58,746 nucleotides of DNA from Candidatus Bathyarchaeota archaeon (GTDB lineage Archaea > Thermoproteota > Bathyarchaeia > TCS64). Location: NCBI GenBank assembly GCA_018652685.1, contig JABIBQ010000001.1, forward strand, positions 1-58,746, given 5' to 3'. This document shows, in pieces, positions 42,225-51,050 of this stretch (within the stretch, counting starts at the first letter, position 1; the number at the start of each line of letters is the position of its first letter). The position numbers and the translations under genes are program-made. The notes beneath the pieces are model-generated. The model did no database searches. It saw only the letters and a program-made list of their open reading frames with translations, and was not told the DNA's origin.

Positions 42225-42689
42225 ATGAGTGATAAACTTCAAAAGTTCCTGGAGAACCAGATCTCTCTTGAGAACAAGATAGTAAAATCAATCAACGACT
42301 CCGCTGACGGTATCGAGAACGAGGCGGTGTCCACGGCCCTTCGGGGCATCAGCCTGGACTCCACCAAGCATGCTTTGATGTACCGGTCGGCCATCAGCCT
42401 CATGACTTCAACGAGCGTGGCTCTCAACGAGGAGCAGCTGAACATCCAGAAAAATGTTGTAAACGACCACATTAAGATGGAGGAAGCCGTCATCAAGGAG
42501 CTTGAGAAGATGCTTCCCTCCGTTACAAACGAGAAAGTTGAACTGCTCCTCAAAGCTATCCTTCACGACGAGGTACGCCACCACAAGCTACTGAAGACCC
42601 TGTACGAGATACTAATACGGGGAGAGGCAGTCACCGAGGGCGACTGGTGGGATGCAGTATGGGGCGATGTGCCGGGTTTATGGGGTTAA
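42225..42689 (+). CDS. Ferritin-like/rubrerythrin-like protein
   Basis: 154 residues, all-helical. LEKMLPSVTNEKVELLLKAI and LHDEVRHHKLLKTL give an ExxH-type metal motif in the fourth helix, with SLENKIVKSI and MEEAVIKELE for the other acidic ligands. No rubredoxin domain is present. It may bind iron or detoxify oxygen species; this fits an organism with many Fe-S enzymes. A CTTTATAA element at about 42186-42193 could be its promoter. Confidence 0.65.
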   Translation: MSDKLQKFLENQISLENKIVKSINDSADGIENEAVSTALRGISLDSTKHALMYRSAISLMTSTSVALNEEQLNIQKNVVNDHIKMEEAVIKELEKMLPSVTNEKVELLLKAILHDEVRHHKLLKTLYEILIRGEAVTEGDWWDAVWGDVPGLWG

Positions 42690-42771
42690 GACTCTTATTC
42701 TATTTACTCGACCTGTTTTTTCCCTATTATTTAGCCAATTATAGTGTTTTTTAACATCTCTGAATCCTCAG

Positions 42772-42818
42772 TTTTATTAACTCGTACCCTCCTCATATTC
42801 AGATTCAAGGCTAGGTGA
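42772..42818 (+). promoter_or_regulatory. TATA box and ribosome-binding site heading the dehydrogenase operon
   Basis: TTTTATTAA at 42772-42780 predicts transcription from near 42803. GGTGA at 42814-42818 is four bases before the ATG of the small ORF at 42823. Together they mark that ORF as the first cistron. Confidence 0.5.
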
Positions 42819-42822
42819 AATT

Positions 42823-42915
42823 ATGATATGGACAGTCATAACTCGAACTGGAGTATCTCCTCGACGGAGCTTGAAACATGTTATTCGTCTCGCGAAAGAG
42901 ATGGTGTTAATATAA
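42823..42915 (+). CDS. 30-codon small ORF at the head of the dehydrogenase operon
   Basis: The ORF begins MIWTVITRTGVSPRRSLK and ends KEMVLI. It has a proper GGTGA site four bases upstream and a TATA box in the right place, and its stop (42913-42915) is one base before the next ATG. It is basic in the middle with a hydrophobic beginning, without cysteines. It could be a leader peptide, a tiny subunit, or an unused ORF that couples translation. I do not recognise it. Confidence 0.45.
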   Translation: MIWTVITRTGVSPRRSLKHVIRLAKEMVLI

Positions 42916-42916
42916 A

Positions 42917-43177
42917 ATGGTAAAAAAAATTGTTTGCCGCTGTCACGATGTAACGGAATCTGACATCAGATCCGCCATAGAGTCAGGCTACGACGACCTT
43001 GAGACGCTGAAACGGATTACCGGAGTAACCACGGGGCACTGCCAGGGAAAAACCTGCTTATCCATAACGATGGGAATCCTACGAGAAATGACAGGAAAGG
43101 CCGTTAACGAAACCACAAGGATCAGGCCTCCGATAGACCCTATCACGCTCGGAAGTCTCGTCACAAAGAAGGCTTAA
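42917..43177 (+). CDS. BFD-like [2Fe-2S]-binding subunit
   Basis: 86 residues. The cysteine pattern CRCHDVTESDI and TGHCQGKTCLS (C-x-C then C-x4-C) is that of the BFD-like [2Fe-2S] domain found in multi-subunit proline, hydroxyproline and sarcosine dehydrogenases. It follows the small ORF at one base and precedes the large flavoprotein subunit by four bases. Confidence 0.85.
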   Translation: MVKKIVCRCHDVTESDIRSAIESGYDDLETLKRITGVTTGHCQGKTCLSITMGILREMTGKAVNETTRIRPPIDPITLGSLVTKKA

Positions 43178-43181
43178 CCGT

Positions 43182-44780
43182 ATGAGTACAAATGTTGATT
43201 GGAGAATTTACGAGCACCCCGTCCTCGATTTCGATAGAGGAGAAGAGCTCACAATATATCTCGACGGAAAGCCCATGAAGGCTTTCGAGAAGGAAACAGT
43301 CGCCGCCGCCCTCTACGCCAACGGCCTCAGGGAGTTCAGCAAGAGCATAAAATACCGCAGGCCTAGGGGCTTTTTCTGCGCCATTGGTCGCTGCTCGGCA
43401 TGCATGATGGAGGTAGACGGGATACCCAACGTAAGGACTTGTGTAGCCATGTGCAAGGAAGGGATGGAAATCAAGCGGCAAAAATACCCCGCTGACCTGC
43501 TTAACCCGATCCTTAACCTGATGAAGCTGCCACCAGCGACCTACATGAGGCTGATGACCCAACCTAGTATCATCTACAAACCAGCCATGCTGATCATGCG
43601 CCAGCTCACAGGACTCGGAGCGTTCAAGAAGAGCCTACCAAAGCCTGCCCCGAAGACAATGGGTAGCGAGGGAACAGTAGAGGCTGACTTTTTAATTGTC
43701 GGCGGAGGCCCAGCAGGGATGCAGGCCGCCATTGAGGCGGGCCAGAGGGGCGCGAAGATCCTGATCATCGATGACAAGGACAGGCTGGGAGGCCAACTGG
43801 TCAAGCAGACACATACCTTCTTCAGCGACGTAAAATACGCTGCCGGGAAACGTGGCTTCAACCTGGGGGCCGAGATGATAGCGGAGCTATCCCAGTTGCC
43901 AAATGTTCAAGTGATGACAGAGACAAGCGCGGTCGGGTACTATCCCGACGAGAATGTCATGCTCATGAAGCGGCCGGGGAACGCTACCGTCAGGGTTAAG
44001 GCGAAAAAGTACCTCGTGGCGACAGGAGCCTACGAGAAGACGGTCATGTTCGGCAACAACGACCTGCCAGGCGTCTACGGCGCGGGCGGCGTCCAGACCC
44101 TCCTCAACGTGTTCGGCGTCAAGCCGGGTAACAGGGGAGTGCTAATCGGGACGGGTAACGTTGCACTGATGGTGGCTTATCACCTCATCCAGGCAGGAAT
44201 AGAAGTGGCGGGTGTTTACGCGCCCAGCTTCAGGCGCGTCAGGGGATACCACGTACACGCTGCCAAGATACAGAGGCACGGAGTACCCATTGTCACCAGG
44301 CATACCATCGTGAAGGCACTAGGCAGGAACAAGGTAAACGGCGTCATCATGACAAAGCTCAACACCGACTACTCGCCCGTCAAGGGATCCGAGTTCAAGG
44401 TGGACTGTGACTTTGTCTGCATAGGCGTCGGCCTCAACCCGGCATACGACCTGGTCCAGCTATTTAACCCCAAGATGGTGAACAACAGAACCCTCGGGGG
44501 TGTAGTGCCGATCAGGGACAAGACCTTCCGCTTCACCAAGAACGCGTACATCGCTGGTGACTGTGGCAGCATCGAGGAGGCCACTACGGCCATGCTTGAG
44601 GGCGGACTTGCGGGGCTATATGTTGCTGATGCCCTCGGGCTAGGAAAAGAGGGCTTATCCGCTAAGATCGAGGAGTACACCGACGCCCTTGAGGAGGACC
44701 GTGGCTCACCGTTTAGCGTGCGCCTCAAGGCAGCAATCGAGGATATTACAGTAGAGAACATTGAAGAGGTGCTTAACTAA
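43182..44780 (+). CDS. FAD/NAD-linked alpha subunit with N-terminal 2Fe-2S ferredoxin domain (HcnB/sarcosine-oxidase alpha-like)
   Basis: 532 residues. Residues 15-100 contain a Fer2-like domain (cysteines in FFCAIGRCSACMMEVDG and VRTCVAMC). From about residue 165 the pyridine-nucleotide disulfide oxidoreductase fold begins with LIVGGGPAGMQAAIEAGQRG; the second dinucleotide site is GVLIGTGNVALMVAYHL. The C-terminal AGDCGSIEEATTAMLEGGLAG is the FAD contact. This is the NAD(P)H-like diaphorase subunit of a four-part amino acid dehydrogenase. Confidence 0.88.
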   Translation: MSTNVDWRIYEHPVLDFDRGEELTIYLDGKPMKAFEKETVAAALYANGLREFSKSIKYRRPRGFFCAIGRCSACMMEVDGIPNVRTCVAMCKEGMEIKRQKYPADLLNPILNLMKLPPATYMRLMTQPSIIYKPAMLIMRQLTGLGAFKKSLPKPAPKTMGSEGTVEADFLIVGGGPAGMQAAIEAGQRGAKILIIDDKDRLGGQLVKQTHTFFSDVKYAAGKRGFNLGAEMIAELSQLPNVQVMTETSAVGYYPDENVMLMKRPGNATVRVKAKKYLVATGAYEKTVMFGNNDLPGVYGAGGVQTLLNVFGVKPGNRGVLIGTGNVALMVAYHLIQAGIEVAGVYAPSFRRVRGYHVHAAKIQRHGVPIVTRHTIVKALGRNKVNGVIMTKLNTDYSPVKGSEFKVDCDFVCIGVGLNPAYDLVQLFNPKMVNNRTLGGVVPIRDKTFRFTKNAYIAGDCGSIEEATTAMLEGGLAGLYVADALGLGKEGLSAKIEEYTDALEEDRGSPFSVRLKAAIEDITVENIEEVLN

Positions 44781-45298
44781 TGGCGAATGATGAATTGAAC
44801 GCCCTGCAGAGGGGCTACTATAAGCTGGAGGAGCTGAAAGAGTTCAGCGTAATCCCCCCTCATGAGATATTGGAGCAGAAAAGGGTCGCCCTCATCGAGT
44901 GCGTCGAAGAGATCCCGTGCAACCCATGCGCACTAGCGTGCAAGGTAGATGCAGTATCAAAGGAAACCCTATGTACTCCACCAGTTGTTGACTGGGAAAA
45001 ATGTTCAGGCTGCACACTTTGTGTCTCAGTCTGTCCGGGGCTCGCTATATACCTCCAAACAATCAAGGACGGAAAGGGATACGTAACCCTGCCATACGAG
45101 CTCCTGCCCGCCCCAATGGTGGGGATGAGGGTCCAGCTACTGGACAGGTCAGGGACCGTTGTCGGTATGGGTATCATTGTTACCCCGACTTACCAGGCCA
45201 AGGGAGACGCGTATCCACGATGGGTGGTTACCGTCGAGATGGATGACCCCGCACTTAGCTACGAGGTACGCGCCATTAGAATAACGGAGGCAATCTAG
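44780..45298 (+). CDS. 4Fe-4S ferredoxin-like delta subunit
   Basis: 172 residues. Cysteines CVEEIPCNPCALAC and CSGCTLCVSVCPGLAIY form two clusters. Similar ferredoxin subunits accompany hydroxyproline- and proline-type dehydrogenases in archaea. It starts by overlapping the previous stop (TAATGG) and ends on a TAG directly touching the next ATG. Confidence 0.85.
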   Translation: MANDELNALQRGYYKLEELKEFSVIPPHEILEQKRVALIECVEEIPCNPCALACKVDAVSKETLCTPPVVDWEKCSGCTLCVSVCPGLAIYLQTIKDGKGYVTLPYELLPAPMVGMRVQLLDRSGTVVGMGIIVTPTYQAKGDAYPRWVVTVEMDDPALSYEVRAIRITEAI

Positions 45299-46408
45299 AT
45301 GGCCAAATACGATGTCATAGTCGTGGGCGGAGGGGCCATGGGCCTCAGCGTAGCCTATAACCTCCTAAGAAAGGGCAAGAAGGTCCACGTGCTGGAGGGT
45401 GACTACCTGAATGCAGGCTCGACTGGGAGAAACCTGGGCGTGCTCAAGGCGCGCAACCCCTATGCTATTGGCAACGGGAACAAGGACTTGGTGAAGCTGG
45501 CCAAGATGGGCTTAAAACTCAACGCCGGGCTTTCAAGCGAGACAGGTATCAACACGTTCCACAAGACAAGCGGATGCTTGATCCTGGCAAAGGATGAGGC
45601 CGATCTAAAACAGCTCAAGGAATACCACGCCCACTTCAAAAGCATGGGTCTTGACGAGAGGGAACTCTCCCCAGCGGAGATCCACCGCAAATGGAACTAC
45701 ATTGACCCCGATAGCATAATCTCAGGGTTCTACTCACCAAGCGAGGCCAACGCACACCCATTCGGGGTTGTCTGGGCCTACGTCGAGGCCATCCGCAAGA
45801 GGAAGGCACAGGTGGAGAAGCAGAACAGGGTCAGCAAGATCGAGAAGACCTCAGACGGCTACAAGGTCACAGCAGAGAAGGGCGAGTACGATGCAACTGA
45901 AGTCGTTGTTGCGTGCGCCGAGAGGTCATCAGAGCTCACGGAGCAGCTTGGCCACAAGGTCCCGCTAAAGCCCATGAGGAAAGAGGTGCTCATCTCCGAG
46001 CCCATCAGGCCGTTCCTGGGTCCTTCACTGGAGAGGCTTTCAACCCACTTCCAGGCGACCCAGACCATGAGGGGCGAGATAATGGGCACCATCGACTGGA
46101 TGGATCCTGGATACGACCTTGGAGAGTCTAGTTCGGAGTTCCTAGAGCATTTCGCTGACGAGATGGTTCCCGTTATACCCGTGCTGAGTAACCTGAACAT
46201 CATCAGGCAGTGGACGGGAATATGCGACCAGACTCCAGACGATAAACCCGCGGTGGGCAAGCTCGATGAAGGGCTCTACGTCACCTGTGGTTACAACGAC
46301 TACGGTATCACGATGGCTCCCGCCGTTGGGAGGCTGCTAGCGAAGACAATAATCAACGACGAGACAGACCCCATGCTCAAGCCGTTTGATCCTCTAAGGT
46401 TTAAGTAG
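45299..46408 (+). CDS. FAD-dependent amine/imino-acid dehydrogenase beta subunit (DAO family)
   Basis: 369 residues. The Rossmann motif VVGGGAMGLSVAYNLLRKG is at the N-terminus and the C-terminal YVTCGYNDYGITMAPAVGRLLA binds the flavin. It is the catalytic subunit, in the D-amino-acid-oxidase fold, that oxidises an amine, proline, hydroxyproline or sarcosine-like compound. The exact substrate is not readable. The following gene is a CoA-transferase, which might act on a downstream acid. Confidence 0.88.
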   Translation: MAKYDVIVVGGGAMGLSVAYNLLRKGKKVHVLEGDYLNAGSTGRNLGVLKARNPYAIGNGNKDLVKLAKMGLKLNAGLSSETGINTFHKTSGCLILAKDEADLKQLKEYHAHFKSMGLDERELSPAEIHRKWNYIDPDSIISGFYSPSEANAHPFGVVWAYVEAIRKRKAQVEKQNRVSKIEKTSDGYKVTAEKGEYDATEVVVACAERSSELTEQLGHKVPLKPMRKEVLISEPIRPFLGPSLERLSTHFQATQTMRGEIMGTIDWMDPGYDLGESSSEFLEHFADEMVPVIPVLSNLNIIRQWTGICDQTPDDKPAVGKLDEGLYVTCGYNDYGITMAPAVGRLLAKTIINDETDPMLKPFDPLRFK

Positions 46409-46410
46409 CC

Positions 46411-46420
46411 CACTTTTTTT
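46411..46420 (+). terminator. Short T-tract after the DAO-family gene
   Basis: CACTTTTTTT lies just after the stop. It is a weak terminator, so read-through to the CoA-transferase is possible. Confidence 0.3.
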
Positions 46421-46463
46421 CAGAGGTGAAAACCCTTTTCCATTCAATCAGGTATTTTCCTCT

Positions 46464-47669
46464 ATGACTATTCTACCCGGCGACCCGCCGTTAAAGGGAA
46501 TTCGTGTACTTGATCTAAGCCGCGTCCTCGCTGGGCCGTACTGCAGTATGACGCTTAGCGATCTGGGGGCTGAAATCATAAAGGTTGAGATACCTGGGAG
46601 GGGAGATGATACTCGTGGTTTCCCCCCGTTCCTTGAGGGGGAGAGCAGTTACTACCTATCCCTCAACAGGGGCAAGAAGAGCCTAACCCTGAACTTGAAG
46701 GACGAGAAGGGAGTCGAAGTCCTCCACCGCCTTGTAGAGAAATGTGATATAGTGCTTGAGAATTTTCGCCCAGGGGTCACAAAGAGGCTGGGCGTGGATT
46801 ATGAGGCGTTGAAGGGGATCAAGGAGGACTTGATCTACTGCAGTATATCCAGCTACGGTCAGACTGGGCCATACGCTACATGGCCGGGCTACGATCTCAT
46901 CATCCAGGGGATGAGCGGCCTGATGGGCATAACAGGTGAGAAGGAAAGGCCTCCCGTCCGCGTTGGCGTGGCAGTGACCGACCTGAACGCGGGGATGTAC
47001 GCCACGATGGCAATACTGTCCGCGCTCAGGGTCAGGGACCAGCGAGGCATTGGCCAGTACCTGGATGTGTCCATGATGGATGCAGCGGTGTCCTGGTTGA
47101 CTTACATGGCCGGTGGCTACTTCGCCAGCGGTAAGGTACCGGAAAGGATGGGTGGGGCTCATCCTAGTATCGTCCCTTACCAGACATTTGAGGCGGGTGA
47201 CGGGAAATTCCTCCTGGTCGCTAGCGGGAATGACAGGCTGTTCAAGGTTCTATGTGAGGTAATGGAAATGCAGCATCTAGTAATTGACCCGATGTATAGC
47301 ACCAACCCCGTCAGGGTTGAGAACAGGGAAATTCTTGTCCCCATCGTGCAGGAAAGACTGCTAACGAAGCCTAGGGATGAGTGGTTGACCAAGCTGAGGG
47401 AATCAGGGTTCCCGTGCGCGCCTGTAAACGCAATGGATGAGGTGTTCAGTGACCCACAGCTGCTTCACAGGGACATGCTGGTCAGCATGGATCATCCGAA
47501 GATAGGCGAGATCAAACAGATCGGTGCACCGTTGAAGTTCTCGGAGACGCCATGCAGCCTTGAGCTTCCCCCGCCGATGCTGGGAGAGCACACTGATGAT
47601 GTTCTGGTCAAGCTATGCGGGTACTCTGAGGATGAGGTCGCCGAGTTGAAGAAAAACGCCGTGGTCTAG
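46464..47669 (+). CDS. CaiB/formyl-CoA transferase-family (class III) CoA-transferase
   Basis: 401 residues. RVLDLSRVLAGPYCSMTLSDLGAEIIKVE is the classic N-terminal block, LENFRPGVTKRLGVDYEALK follows, and GYDLIIQGMSGLMGITG contains the catalytic aspartate. It moves CoA between carboxylic acids. Located after the dehydrogenase cluster with a short gap, it may belong to the same pathway. Confidence 0.9.
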   Translation: MTILPGDPPLKGIRVLDLSRVLAGPYCSMTLSDLGAEIIKVEIPGRGDDTRGFPPFLEGESSYYLSLNRGKKSLTLNLKDEKGVEVLHRLVEKCDIVLENFRPGVTKRLGVDYEALKGIKEDLIYCSISSYGQTGPYATWPGYDLIIQGMSGLMGITGEKERPPVRVGVAVTDLNAGMYATMAILSALRVRDQRGIGQYLDVSMMDAAVSWLTYMAGGYFASGKVPERMGGAHPSIVPYQTFEAGDGKFLLVASGNDRLFKVLCEVMEMQHLVIDPMYSTNPVRVENREILVPIVQERLLTKPRDEWLTKLRESGFPCAPVNAMDEVFSDPQLLHRDMLVSMDHPKIGEIKQIGAPLKFSETPCSLELPPPMLGEHTDDVLVKLCGYSEDEVAELKKNAVV

Positions 47670-47719
47670 CCCGGCGTCATTCTATTCTTTTATATGTTCT
47701 ATAGCGTCTAAGGCTGTAG

Positions 47720-49702
47720 ATGCCGTTTACCCCCTACCATGTAGGGCCCGCGCTCCTGGTAGCCCTCCTATTGTACCCGTTGCTGGACATACCCGCCTTC
47801 CTAGTGGCTAGTCTGGCTCTTGATTTTGAGCCACTGTTGTGGTTGCTGAACCTGTTACCTTGGACCATGCATGGGAGGTTCCACAGCCTAACTATCAGCA
47901 TCATTATTGGGCTAGCGGTAGCCGGACTGTTCATCCTGTTCAGGAAATACGCCAAGCCAATCAGGCTGCCCGCAGCGTTTGCACAGGATCCCAGCGTAAA
48001 AATGACTCTCATATCGTCGGTGGCTGGCGTTTGGGGGCACGTCCTGCTTGACGCCATCGTCCACGATGACATAAACCTGCTTTGGCCTGTCCAGTGGAAC
48101 CCCTTGTTTAAAGCGTTGGATTATTCTACGGTCATTATCTTCTGCATAATATCATTCCCGATCGCGATTATACTCTATATGATCAGGTCCACCGTCAACG
48201 CATGGAAACTAAGTAAGGACATTGAACCAATCGAGAAGGTTGAACCCCGCATCTCGGAGGAAGAGCCGTTCCTTTTCGACCCAGGTCAACCCATTGCAAA
48301 TGATCTATTCATTGACGCGGCTCCCGTAATTATTGAACCGGAACCAGTTGAGGTCATTCCTGAACCGGAACCAATTCCTTTCGAATTATTCACGACGCCT
48401 GAGCCAGAGAAGGATGCGCCTGAAGAGCAGTTTGAGTATCCGGAAAACAAACCCGAGCAAGAATCCTTTGAGCCAGAGGAGGAGATGGTCCCAGGTGGCA
48501 TCCGTCCCGAGATATTTCTGGGCGTGGACGGGACGCCCGTCCAATGGGGTCTGATAGGCAAGAGCGGCATCGATCGCGTAGCCGTTGACCTCAACGAGCC
48601 CCACATAGTCTTCCTCTGCGGCAAGCAGGGAAGCGGCAAGGGCTACAGCATAGGCGTGATAACCGAGATGCTCCTCAGCAAGACAATCCCAGGCATCAGC
48701 CAAGTCAAGAAGCCCGCAACAGTTATCGTGTTCCACAAGCCCAGAGAGGACCTCAGGTCAGAGTTCTGGAGCATAGTAGAGCCAAACCTCAACAGCGCAG
48801 AGACCAAAATCCTCCGTGAGGAATACAAGATCTCCGCAAGGCGTGTAATCAACAGCAACAACATCCGGGTATTCGTTGACCCCTTCGTCTACGAAAACGA
48901 GAGGCCCAAGTTCAGAGGCGACTACGGGGCCGATGTCTACCCTATTGCCATCAAGCCCCAGCGACTGACTGCCGAGGACTGGCCCTATGTGCTGAGTATC
49001 GGCAGGAAGAGCGGCAGCATGTACGTCAAGAAGATATTCCAGATCATCAAGAAGACTCAGTATGATGAGGATTTCGGTATCGACAAGATCAAGCGACACA
49101 TCGATATGAGCGACCTGAACCCAAACCAGAAGAGCTTCGCAAACATGCGCCTTGAGACCCTCCAGGACTACCTTGACGGAGGGGACTTCATGCAGAATCT
49201 GAACATAGGCGGCGTCAACCTCTTCGACCTGCGCAAGATAATGATGGAGCCCGATGACATCTTCAGCGTCATGATGCTGGTCATCAGTAGCCTCATCAAC
49301 GACGACAGGACGGAACGGGAGCAGTTTGTGTTCGTCATTAACGAGGCACATGACTACCTCCGGAAGGGCCTCAGTAAGGAGTTCACCGATTACATCAACT
49401 ACCTCATCAGGAAGAAGCGCCACGCGGGCACATGGCTCATGCTTGACACCCACTTCCCAGAGGATGTGGACCCAAAGGTCATCAAGGGCAGCGATATCAA
49501 GATCTTCCACAAGAGCGATGTCATAAGCAGCACCCTGCTGAAACAGGTAGTCAATGGGACACCCCTGCCTCCCCACCTCCTTGAGACAGGGCAGGCCATC
49601 ATCAGGGCGGACAAGTCCAACCAGGGACCCGACAGCCTGTTGGTTGTGCAGATCAGGCCCAGGTTGACCCACCACGGCGGGGCCACAAAGACCGCTGTAT
49701 AG
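47720..49702 (+). CDS. YdjM-like membrane metal-hydrolase domain fused to HerA/FtsK-type ATPase
   Basis: 660 residues. Residues 1-160: about four membrane helices with the YdjM/membrane-bound hydrolase pattern PFTPYHVGPA, DFEPL, HGRFHSLTIS and HVLLDAIVHDD, whose histidines and aspartates could bind metal. Residues 165-270: a long acidic, Glu/Pro-rich linker. Residues 270-660: a FtsK-HerA ATPase with Walker A CGKQGSGKGYS (residues 300-309) and Walker B FVFVINEAHD (about 536-545). HerA-like ATPases pump DNA or remodel proteins; the membrane domain is unusual for them. No NurA or Mre11 gene is adjacent. Function unknown. Confidence 0.8.
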   Translation: MPFTPYHVGPALLVALLLYPLLDIPAFLVASLALDFEPLLWLLNLLPWTMHGRFHSLTISIIIGLAVAGLFILFRKYAKPIRLPAAFAQDPSVKMTLISSVAGVWGHVLLDAIVHDDINLLWPVQWNPLFKALDYSTVIIFCIISFPIAIILYMIRSTVNAWKLSKDIEPIEKVEPRISEEEPFLFDPGQPIANDLFIDAAPVIIEPEPVEVIPEPEPIPFELFTTPEPEKDAPEEQFEYPENKPEQESFEPEEEMVPGGIRPEIFLGVDGTPVQWGLIGKSGIDRVAVDLNEPHIVFLCGKQGSGKGYSIGVITEMLLSKTIPGISQVKKPATVIVFHKPREDLRSEFWSIVEPNLNSAETKILREEYKISARRVINSNNIRVFVDPFVYENERPKFRGDYGADVYPIAIKPQRLTAEDWPYVLSIGRKSGSMYVKKIFQIIKKTQYDEDFGIDKIKRHIDMSDLNPNQKSFANMRLETLQDYLDGGDFMQNLNIGGVNLFDLRKIMMEPDDIFSVMMLVISSLINDDRTEREQFVFVINEAHDYLRKGLSKEFTDYINYLIRKKRHAGTWLMLDTHFPEDVDPKVIKGSDIKIFHKSDVISSTLLKQVVNGTPLPPHLLETGQAIIRADKSNQGPDSLLVVQIRPRLTHHGGATKTAV

Positions 49703-49739
49703 CAAGTCTTTTCATGTTTTCAAAACAGAATACTGACCC

Positions 49740-51050
49740 ATGGGAACTATTTTTGACGGAAGCAAGGCATTCAAGCACATCGAGAAGCTGGCAGTGGAGA
49801 TAGGGGCCAGGACCGCAGGGAGCAAGGAGGATCACGCCGCTGCTGATTATATCAAAGGATACTTTGAGGGTCTTGGGCTTGACACCACGGTCCAGGAGTT
49901 CGAGATAGAGACGGGGGACGTGAAGAACGCCTCATTGGATGTACTGAAGCCATATGGAGAGTCCATCGCGTGCGAGGGAATGTCCATGCTTGGGCAGACA
50001 GGGCCGGAGGGTATCGAGGGCGAGCTGATTCACATAGAGACAACAGATGAGGAGTACCTGTCACCGGCGATAACCGGGAAGATCGTTGTCACCAACGGCG
50101 TCAAGAGGAAGAACCTACCAATCATAACCAAGCTCAAGCCTCTGGGTTTTATCTTCATCGAGAATTATCCAAGGATGCAACCAAAGCACTTCTGGGGCAA
50201 CTACTCAGAGAACATGGCCCACGGCAACTTCCCCGGCGTCAGGGTCACCTTTGAGGATGGCTTCAAGATACTCAAGAGTGGGGCAACCCACGCGAGGATC
50301 GTGGTTGAGGCCGAACTCTCAAAGCTGAAGACAAAGAACATAATCGCTGAGCTTAAGGGAACGTCCCACCCCGACGAGATAATTCTGGTGGGTGGGCACT
50401 ACGACACAGTACCGGGTGTCAGGGGCGCAAGCGACAATGCAGGAGGCACTTCAATCACTATGGAGCTGGCGCGTGTTTTCATTGAGAAGGGAAGTAAGCG
50501 CACCGTCAGGTTCATCGCGTGGGGAAGTGAGGAGATGGGTCTGGATGGTAGCAACCTTTACGCTAAGAAAATCAAAGCCGACGACAGGGAAGCCAAGGAG
50601 AAGGACACAAAATCCGAAACGGAGCTTGACAGAACCAGGCTCATGGTGAACCTGGACGTCCACGGTGCATTGATCGGCACAAACGTTGCGGCTGTGCTGG
50701 GTCCAAGCATGCTCACGGACTCTTTGAAGCTTCTCAGCAAGGAGAGTGGTGTGGTATTCGATGTCAAGGAGGCGGTTTACAGTAGCGATGGGACGCCGTT
50801 ATCTGCTGTAGGTGTTCCCAGTGTCAGTTTCAGCAGGCGGAGCGGTATCGATATCATGATGCACAGCTCCGAGGACATCATAGAGTACCTGAGTCCCGAT
50901 GCCCTTGAGAGCCAGGGCAGGTTCGTTGAGAAGTGGATGACAAGATATGTCACCAGCGCGATTGCTTTCCCATTCAAGAGGAAGGTACCTGAGAAACTCA
51001 TGAAGCAAATCAAGGAGTACTACGAGAACTGGGGCAAGGACCTGCCCTAG
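49740..51050 (+). CDS. M28-family metallopeptidase with PA-type insert
   Basis: 436 residues. Metal ligands are visible in GGHYDTVPGV, SDNAGGTS, WGSEEMGLDG, VNLDVHG and MHSSEDI, typical of M28 aminopeptidases. A PA-type lid domain is at about residues 70-190. No signal peptide is seen, so it is cytoplasmic. It lies 37 bases after the ATPase gene. Its stop overlaps the convergent MFS stop (CTAG). Confidence 0.87.
   Translation: MGTIFDGSKAFKHIEKLAVEIGARTAGSKEDHAAADYIKGYFEGLGLDTTVQEFEIETGDVKNASLDVLKPYGESIACEGMSMLGQTGPEGIEGELIHIETTDEEYLSPAITGKIVVTNGVKRKNLPIITKLKPLGFIFIENYPRMQPKHFWGNYSENMAHGNFPGVRVTFEDGFKILKSGATHARIVVEAELSKLKTKNIIAELKGTSHPDEIILVGGHYDTVPGVRGASDNAGGTSITMELARVFIEKGSKRTVRFIAWGSEEMGLDGSNLYAKKIKADDREAKEKDTKSETELDRTRLMVNLDVHGALIGTNVAAVLGPSMLTDSLKLLSKESGVVFDVKEAVYSSDGTPLSAVGVPSVSFSRRSGIDIMMHSSEDIIEYLSPDALESQGRFVEKWMTRYVTSAIAFPFKRKVPEKLMKQIKEYYENWGKDLP

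Noticed and set aside
48758..49705. Long minus-strand ORF (315 codons) opposite the HerA-type ATPase
   Set aside because: It lies fully inside a plus-strand gene with clear Walker motifs and reads without recognisable motifs; it is an antisense shadow caused by codon bias.
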